Made by a program: the position numbers and the translations under genes
In this document: piece after piece, positions 59,813 to 64,000 of the stretch
How the letters are laid out: the number at the start of each line of letters is the position of its first letter
How positions within the stretch are numbered: the stretch's first letter is position 1
The notes under the pieces: model-generated
Told to the model about the DNA's origin: nothing
Seen by the model: only the letters and a program-made list of their open reading frames with translations
The model's database searches: none
Source: Novosphingobium clariflavum
GTDB taxonomy: Bacteria > Pseudomonadota > Alphaproteobacteria > Sphingomonadales > Sphingomonadaceae
Direction of reading: 5' to 3'
NCBI RefSeq assembly: GCF_026420865.1
Contig: NZ_JAPCWC010000010.1
Span: forward strand, 62,001-126,000
Length of the DNA stretch: 64,000 nucleotides

Positions 59813-61082
59813 GGCGCGCCTCCATCGCAAACAGGGCCAGCGACAGGCCGAGAACGGCCAGGTTCTTGACGAGCGGACCGAACGGATCGGCCCAGAGTTC
59901 GCGCGCGGCGGCGGTCAGGATCGCGGTATAGACCGCCATCAGCGCCGCCCCCGCGAGCGGCGCGCCGCGGCGGCGCAGGATCAGGCCGAGGCCCACCGCG
60001 ATGTCCGCCAGCGATCCGGCCCAGAGCGCCGCCGTCGCGCCGGGTCCAGCAAGGCCGACACGGCCGAGCCACGGGGCAATCGTCGCGGTCGGCGCAAAGG
60101 CCAGCGAGACGATCCCGCCGCTCAGCCATACCATGGCCAGCAATCCCGTCAGCACCGGCGCCAACGCGCAGAGGCGGGCTTCGACGAGGTCCGCCGCGCA
60201 TGCCGGCTGCCGGGCGAGCGCCTCGCCAGGCGTCATCGGGCAAAAGCCCAGCGCGGCGACGAACGGCGCGGATGGCGCGGTGTTGCCCGCCGCCAGCATC
60301 GTCAGGCTCTCCCGCGTGGCCGGACCGATGCCGAGCCGGGCGACCAGCGCCAGCAGCGGTTTCGGCAAGGCGAGCTTGGGCGCCCGCCCCAGCCCCAGCC
60401 AGCCGCGCAGCGCTTCGGTCAGTTCATCGGTGCTGACCGCCTGTGGCCCCACGGCATCGAGCAGGCAGGCCAGCGGGCCGGGCCGCTCCAGCAGCCGCAG
60501 GACCGCCCGTGCCAGATCGTCGATATGGATCGGCTGCACCTGCCAGCGCCCGGCCCCGAGCCGGGGCATGAGCGGCAGCACCGCCAGCGCCGTGAACAGC
60601 GCCGTGCTCGCCCCGCCGCGCCCCATCACCAGCGAGGGCCGCAACACCGCCCAGCCCATCCGCTCGCCCGCCGGATCGAGGGCGATGAGGTGATCGTCCG
60701 CCCGCTTCTTGCTGCGGTGGTAGGCGGTCACCCCGCTCTCGTCGGCGCCGAGCGAGGAGATCTGGATCACCCTGCCCACCCCCGCCGCCAGGCAGGCATC
60801 GAACAGCGCCCGCGCGCCCTCGTCGTGGACCCGCGCATAGTCGGCGCGGTTGCCGATGATCCCGGCGCAGTTCACCACCGCGTCGATGCCGGCAAGGCGC
60901 GGCGCCCAGTCCGCCACGGTGTCGTGGGCAAGGTCGCAGACGAGAGTCTCGGCCATGGGAAAGGACCGCGCCAGCCGCTCCGGCGCGCGCGCGGCCAACG
61001 TCACGCGCGCACCGGCGGCCAGCAGGCGGGCGGCGACATGGCGGCCGATGAAGCCGCCCGCCCCGACGATCAGGACATGCAT
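59805..61082 (-). CDS. NAD(P)-binding SDR fused to a DoxX-like membrane domain
   Basis: This is a 425-residue fusion. Residues 1-290 form an atypical short-chain dehydrogenase: MHVLIVGAGGFIGRHVAARLL, VVNCAGIIGNRADY, QISSLGADESGVTAYHRSKKRADD and LRPSLVMGRGG. The YHRSK motif fits the YxxxK catalytic pair. Residues about 300-425 hold four membrane helices of DoxX type (ALWAGSLADIAVGLGLIL, PLVKNLAVLGLSLALFAME). This arrangement occurs in proteins near NDUFA9-like or NmrA-like families. The ATG at 61082 has GAGGG about eight bases upstream. Downstream it overlaps the DUF2269 start, and a small membrane protein gene ends 11 bp upstream. Confidence 0.87.
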   Translation of the reverse strand: MHVLIVGAGGFIGRHVAARLLAAGARVTLAARAPERLARSFPMAETLVCDLAHDTVADWAPRLAGIDAVVNCAGIIGNRADYARVHDEGARALFDACLAAGVGRVIQISSLGADESGVTAYHRSKKRADDHLIALDPAGERMGWAVLRPSLVMGRGGASTALFTALAVLPLMPRLGAGRWQVQPIHIDDLARAVLRLLERPGPLACLLDAVGPQAVSTDELTEALRGWLGLGRAPKLALPKPLLALVARLGIGPATRESLTMLAAGNTAPSAPFVAALGFCPMTPGEALARQPACAADLVEARLCALAPVLTGLLAMVWLSGGIVSLAFAPTATIAPWLGRVGLAGPGATAALWAGSLADIAVGLGLILRRRGAPLAGAALMAVYTAILTAAARELWADPFGPLVKNLAVLGLSLALFAMEARRG

Positions 61083-61093
61083 CGCCGCCGCCC

Positions 61094-61417
61094 TCACGCG
61101 TCGCGGCGCGGGCTGCGGGTCCAGACCGCACAGCCCATGCCGACAAGCGCCAGCAACACGCCCATCAGCGCGCTCGTCATTGTGCCGCGAATAAGGTCCG
61201 CCGGACTAGTGGCCAGATCGCTGAGCGACACGAACAGCATCGGCGTGGCGACCATCATCACCATCGACCAGACCGTCCAGAAGCGCGAGCGCTCCTCGGT
61301 GCCGCACAGTTCGGCCAGGAGGATCGACAGCGGCCGCCACAGGACGACGGCGGCGAGCGTGGCGACCAATGCGGTCAGGGCATAAGTGATGAGCAAGGCA
61401 GAGATCGGTTCCAGCAT
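61094..61417 (-). CDS. small membrane protein, first gene of the SDR-DoxX operon
   Basis: This 107-residue protein has about three helices: LEPISALLITYALTALVATLAAVVLW, SRFWTVWSMVMMVATPMLFVSL and TSALMGVLLALVGMGCAVW. There is a short cytoplasmic loop RPLSILLAELCGTEERSRF and a basic end SPRRDA. AGGGA about ten bases before the ATG supports the start; the frame extends to 61789 without support. I do not recognise the family. It is the first gene of a tight run with the SDR-DoxX fusion and DUF2269, and divergent from the histidine kinase by 188 bp. Confidence 0.72.
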   Translation of the reverse strand: MLEPISALLITYALTALVATLAAVVLWRPLSILLAELCGTEERSRFWTVWSMVMMVATPMLFVSLSDLATSPADLIRGTMTSALMGVLLALVGMGCAVWTRSPRRDA

Positions 61418-61605
61418 GGCTTGGGTTCCCTTGGTCGGCCCGCCGGGGATCGGCAGGCGTGAAAGGAGAATTGCAACGGCCGTGCCAATTGGCCCGCCAA
61501 TTGCTCTGCCCATGCCCTGGCCCCATGCTCTGGGCCGTGAATTCGCCGAAACGCGCAGCCCGGGCGCAGAGCGAAATGTAAACGATGTAAACAGGAAGCC
61601 GTGGT

Positions 61606-63378
61606 ATGGTGTTAACGATGGATACAGCACTCGGCATCCTTGCCTATGTCGGCGCGCTCGCGCTGACCGCGCTCGCCAGCCTGCTGCTGGCTGTCTTCGT
61701 GGCGCTGCGCGCGCGAATGCTGCCGGGTGGACGGCTGCTGGTGGTGTTCCTTTGCGGTGTTGCCCTCTGGAGCATCGCGCAGGCCGCACCGGCGCTGCTT
61801 GGCCCCGCCTCGGGGACGTTCAGCACCGTGTGTGTCGCGCTCTCCCCGCTCCCCGCCGCAGCCTTTGTCCATCTGGTATTTGCCTATGCCCGCTGTGCCG
61901 GCGAGCGCCCGGTCGCCATCGCCGCTTATGCCGCTGCGCTCTTCGCGGTCACGGTCGGGCTGGTGTTTGGCGTCGGCGCGGTCGTACCATGGCGAGGTTT
62001 TCCGGGCTTTTTCGTGCCCTCGCCCTGCGGCTGGGGCGTGCTGGGGGCAGCCGGCTTGCTCTCCCTCACCGGGCACCTGCGCCTGCTCCAGACCTGGCTG
62101 GGACAACGCCGGGCGAGCGGCGAAATCCGCCGCCAGAGCGAGCAGGCCCGCGCCGTTTTCGTGGCAAGCGGCCTCGGCCTTGTCGCCCTCACCGGCTTCG
62201 CGTTTCCGGCGCTGGGGATAGCGATCTACCCCTTCCCGGTGCTGCTGCTGCCGCTCTATTCGGTGGCGCTGGTCTACGGCATCGTGCGCCACCGTTTCAT
62301 GGCCGTCGACCTCTGGGCGCGCCGTGCTCTCGTGTGGGTGCTGCTGCTGGCGGGCGCCGGCATGGCCAGCGCGCTGATCGCCGCGCTGCCGCTGGCGCTG
62401 GCCGGTCGCCCCGCCGGTTTCCTGGCGACCTGGAGCGCGCTCGCCGCCACGCTGCTGCTGGGCATGGCGGTGCTGACGCCGATGAAGCGATGGGTCGACA
62501 GGCTGGTCTTTCCCGGCGGCCAAGTCAGCGAGACCGATATTGCCACATGGCGCGACCAACTGGCCGAGCCGACCGACGCGGCGGGCCTTGCGGCACAGGC
62601 CAACACCCTGCTGCGCACCCGCCTCGGCCTGCCGGAAGACGGCCCCCACCTCGTGCTGGCAGGCGAGACGGTGACGCTGTCCGGGTGGGACGACGCCCCG
62701 CTTGCCACCCGCCACATCGCCGAGCGCCTCGCCGCGCTGGTCGGGGAAGCCGCCCGCCGCCTGACCGCCGCGCAGCGGCTCGTTGCGGAGGAACGCGAGG
62801 CCCGCCTTGCCGAAATCGGCGCGCTCGCGGCAACCGTCGCGCATGACCTGCGCAATCCGCTGGGCATCGTCGCCATGGCTGCGACCGCCGCCCCCGCCGA
62901 TGTCCGCGGCGAGATCGCCGAACAGGTGGCCCGCATGAACCACCTCATCACCGACATCCTCGACTATGCCAGGGCCTGGACCGTCAGCCCCCGCCCGCTC
63001 GACGTGGCGATGCTGGCAGGGCGCTTCGGGATCGAGGCGCAGGTGCCCGCAGGCATGACCGTCACCGCCGACCCCATGGCGCTCGACCGGGCGCTGGCGA
63101 ACCTCGTCGACAATGCGCGGGCGCTCGGCAACAGGGTCGCCCTGATCGCCGAGCCCGGCCCGCCCGCCACGGTCGACATCTGCGACGATGGCCCCGGCAT
63201 TCCCGCCGAGATCGCCGACAGCCTGTTCCGCCCCTTCGTCTCGCGCCGCCCCGGCGGCACCGGGCTCGGCCTCGCCATCGTCCGGCGCGTGATGGAGGCG
63301 CATGGCGGCACCGTCACGCTCGCCGCGCGACCGGGCTGGTCCACCTGCCTGCGCCTCACTTTCGGAAACCCGACATGA
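61606..63378 (+). CDS. multi-pass membrane sensor histidine kinase
   Basis: This is a 590-residue kinase with AGGAAG seven bases before the ATG. Residues about 8-245 form seven membrane helices of a 7TM N-terminal sensor, two more helices follow at about 248-290, then a linker domain (about 300-390). HisKA carries H413 in LAATVAHDLRNPLGIVAMA, and the ATPase has NLVDNARALG, DDGPGIP and GGTGLGLAIVRRVMEAHGG. Its sensor type suggests detection of a membrane or hydrophobic signal. The TGA overlaps the regulator start in ATGA. It phosphorylates the NtrC-type protein that follows. Confidence 0.9.
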   Translation: MVLTMDTALGILAYVGALALTALASLLLAVFVALRARMLPGGRLLVVFLCGVALWSIAQAAPALLGPASGTFSTVCVALSPLPAAAFVHLVFAYARCAGERPVAIAAYAAALFAVTVGLVFGVGAVVPWRGFPGFFVPSPCGWGVLGAAGLLSLTGHLRLLQTWLGQRRASGEIRRQSEQARAVFVASGLGLVALTGFAFPALGIAIYPFPVLLLPLYSVALVYGIVRHRFMAVDLWARRALVWVLLLAGAGMASALIAALPLALAGRPAGFLATWSALAATLLLGMAVLTPMKRWVDRLVFPGGQVSETDIATWRDQLAEPTDAAGLAAQANTLLRTRLGLPEDGPHLVLAGETVTLSGWDDAPLATRHIAERLAALVGEAARRLTAAQRLVAEEREARLAEIGALAATVAHDLRNPLGIVAMAATAAPADVRGEIAEQVARMNHLITDILDYARAWTVSPRPLDVAMLAGRFGIEAQVPAGMTVTADPMALDRALANLVDNARALGNRVALIAEPGPPATVDICDDGPGIPAEIADSLFRPFVSRRPGGTGLGLAIVRRVMEAHGGTVTLAARPGWSTCLRLTFGNPT

Positions 63379-64000
63379 TCCTGCTTGCCGACGACGAACC
63401 CGCGTTCCAGCGCCTTACCGCCCAGTGGCTGCGCAGCCTGGGCCATGACGTCGAGACCGTGGGCGACGGCGATGCCGCCCGCGCCGCCTTTGCCCGCCTG
63501 CCCGCCGATGTCGTGCTGCTCGACCTCGCCATGCCGCCGCACCACGCCCCCGAAGCGGGGCTGGCGCTGATCCCCGCCTTCGCCCCGGCACCGGTGGTGG
63601 TAATGACCGGCCATGCCGACCACGCGCTGGCATTGAAGGCCATCGAGGCAGGCGCATGGGACTTTCTCGCCAAGCCGGTCGATCCCGACATGCTGCAAGT
63701 CGTTGTCGCACGTGCGGTGGAGCGGGCGCGGCTTGCCCGCGAGGTGGCGCAGCTCAAGGCGCAGTCGGTCGGCAGCGAGGACATGGGCCTGGCCGGCAGT
63801 TCCCCGCAGATGACCGCCCTGCGCGATCTGGTTCGCCGCGTGGCGCCCACGCCTCTGCCGGTCCTGGTGCTGGGACCGAGCGGCACCGGCAAGGAACTGG
63901 TCGCCCGCGCGCTCCACCAGGCATCGCCGCGCGCCGCCAGGCCGCTGGTACCGATCCACTGCGGCGCGGTGCCCGCGGACCTCCTCGAAAGCGAACTGTT
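63375..64000 (+). CDS. NtrC-type response regulator (truncated by window end)
   Basis: The first 208 residues are visible. The receiver has LLADDEPAFQRL, D53 in VLLDLAMPP, the T in VVVMTGHADHA, and K102 or so in FLAKPVDPD. The AAA+ domain starts with LAGSSPQMTALRDLVRRVAPTPLPVLVLGPSGTGKE, Walker A at 167-174. The window stops just before the place of the GAFTGA loop, so sigma-54 use cannot be checked here. It is coupled to the kinase by a 4-bp overlap. Targets are unknown; the divergent SDR-DoxX operon is the nearest candidate. Confidence 0.9.
   Translation, partial: MILLADDEPAFQRLTAQWLRSLGHDVETVGDGDAARAAFARLPADVVLLDLAMPPHHAPEAGLALIPAFAPAPVVVMTGHADHALALKAIEAGAWDFLAKPVDPDMLQVVVARAVERARLAREVAQLKAQSVGSEDMGLAGSSPQMTALRDLVRRVAPTPLPVLVLGPSGTGKELVARALHQASPRAARPLVPIHCGAVPADLLESEL

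Overview
The window reads as a chromosomal segment of a high-GC alphaproteobacterium, most likely a sphingomonad (Novosphingobium or Sphingobium type). I base this on the GC-rich codon use, three large TonB-dependent receptors plus a riboswitch-controlled one, the receptor leader motif IIVTG, a FecI/FecR pair, short alphaproteobacterial intergenic repeats, and the absence of phage, plasmid or transposase genes. No tRNA, rRNA or CRISPR array is seen. The genus is an inference; there is no marker gene to fix it.

Layout. 1-6441: the end of an OPT peptide transporter, a von Willebrand lipoprotein, a secreted acetamidase-like protein and a class IV histone-deacetylase-fold enzyme. 6618-15425: a DUF4173 membrane protein with an OmpR/histidine-kinase pair, an L-2-hydroxyglutarate-oxidase-like gene, an MFS pump and a diguanylate cyclase. 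15578-19737: a TPP riboswitch followed by a thiamine-salvage operon (TonB receptor, APH-fold kinase, PnuT). 19777-27862: a second diguanylate cyclase, then a C4-dicarboxylate module (porin, dctA, divergent dctB-dctD) whose DctD has lost the sigma-54-contacting GAFTGA loop. 27967-36958: a FecI-FecR-TonB receptor cluster ending in a probably Tat-exported PLP enzyme, convergent with a TonB receptor-PepSY pair. 37142-44190: a DsbA-like protein, a GH3 glucosidase and a large TonB receptor. 44353-49664: a compositionally odd small gene, a third diguanylate cyclase, a glutathione transferase and the lldR-lldD lactate operon with two operators. 49899-55782: a FUSC protein and a di-iron ferritin-like/GtrA/glycosyltransferase/CYTH-CHAD run. 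56130-61417: an MlaA homologue, a cupin, a cobalamin-riboswitch-controlled NixA/HoxN transporter and a three-gene SDR-DoxX membrane operon. 61606-64000: a membrane histidine kinase with the start of an NtrC-type regulator.

The genes fit nutrient scavenging by a free-living Gram-negative cell. Outer-membrane receptors bring in thiamine, siderophore-like and sugar-like ligands. Inner-membrane partners (PnuT, PepSY reductase-like protein, DctA) complete uptake. Riboswitches for TPP and cobalamin, a GntR lactate regulator and three two-component systems tune it. Three diguanylate cyclases, none with a canonical I-site, add c-di-GMP input.

The points I find most worth attention are the TPP-controlled receptor-kinase-PnuT operon and its readable switch, the GAFTGA-less DctD with paired palindromes, the exported PLP enzyme tied to an iron-type receptor, the complete di-iron motif set in the ferritin-like protein overlapping GtrA, and a MITE-like element found twice, each time flush against gene stop codons.
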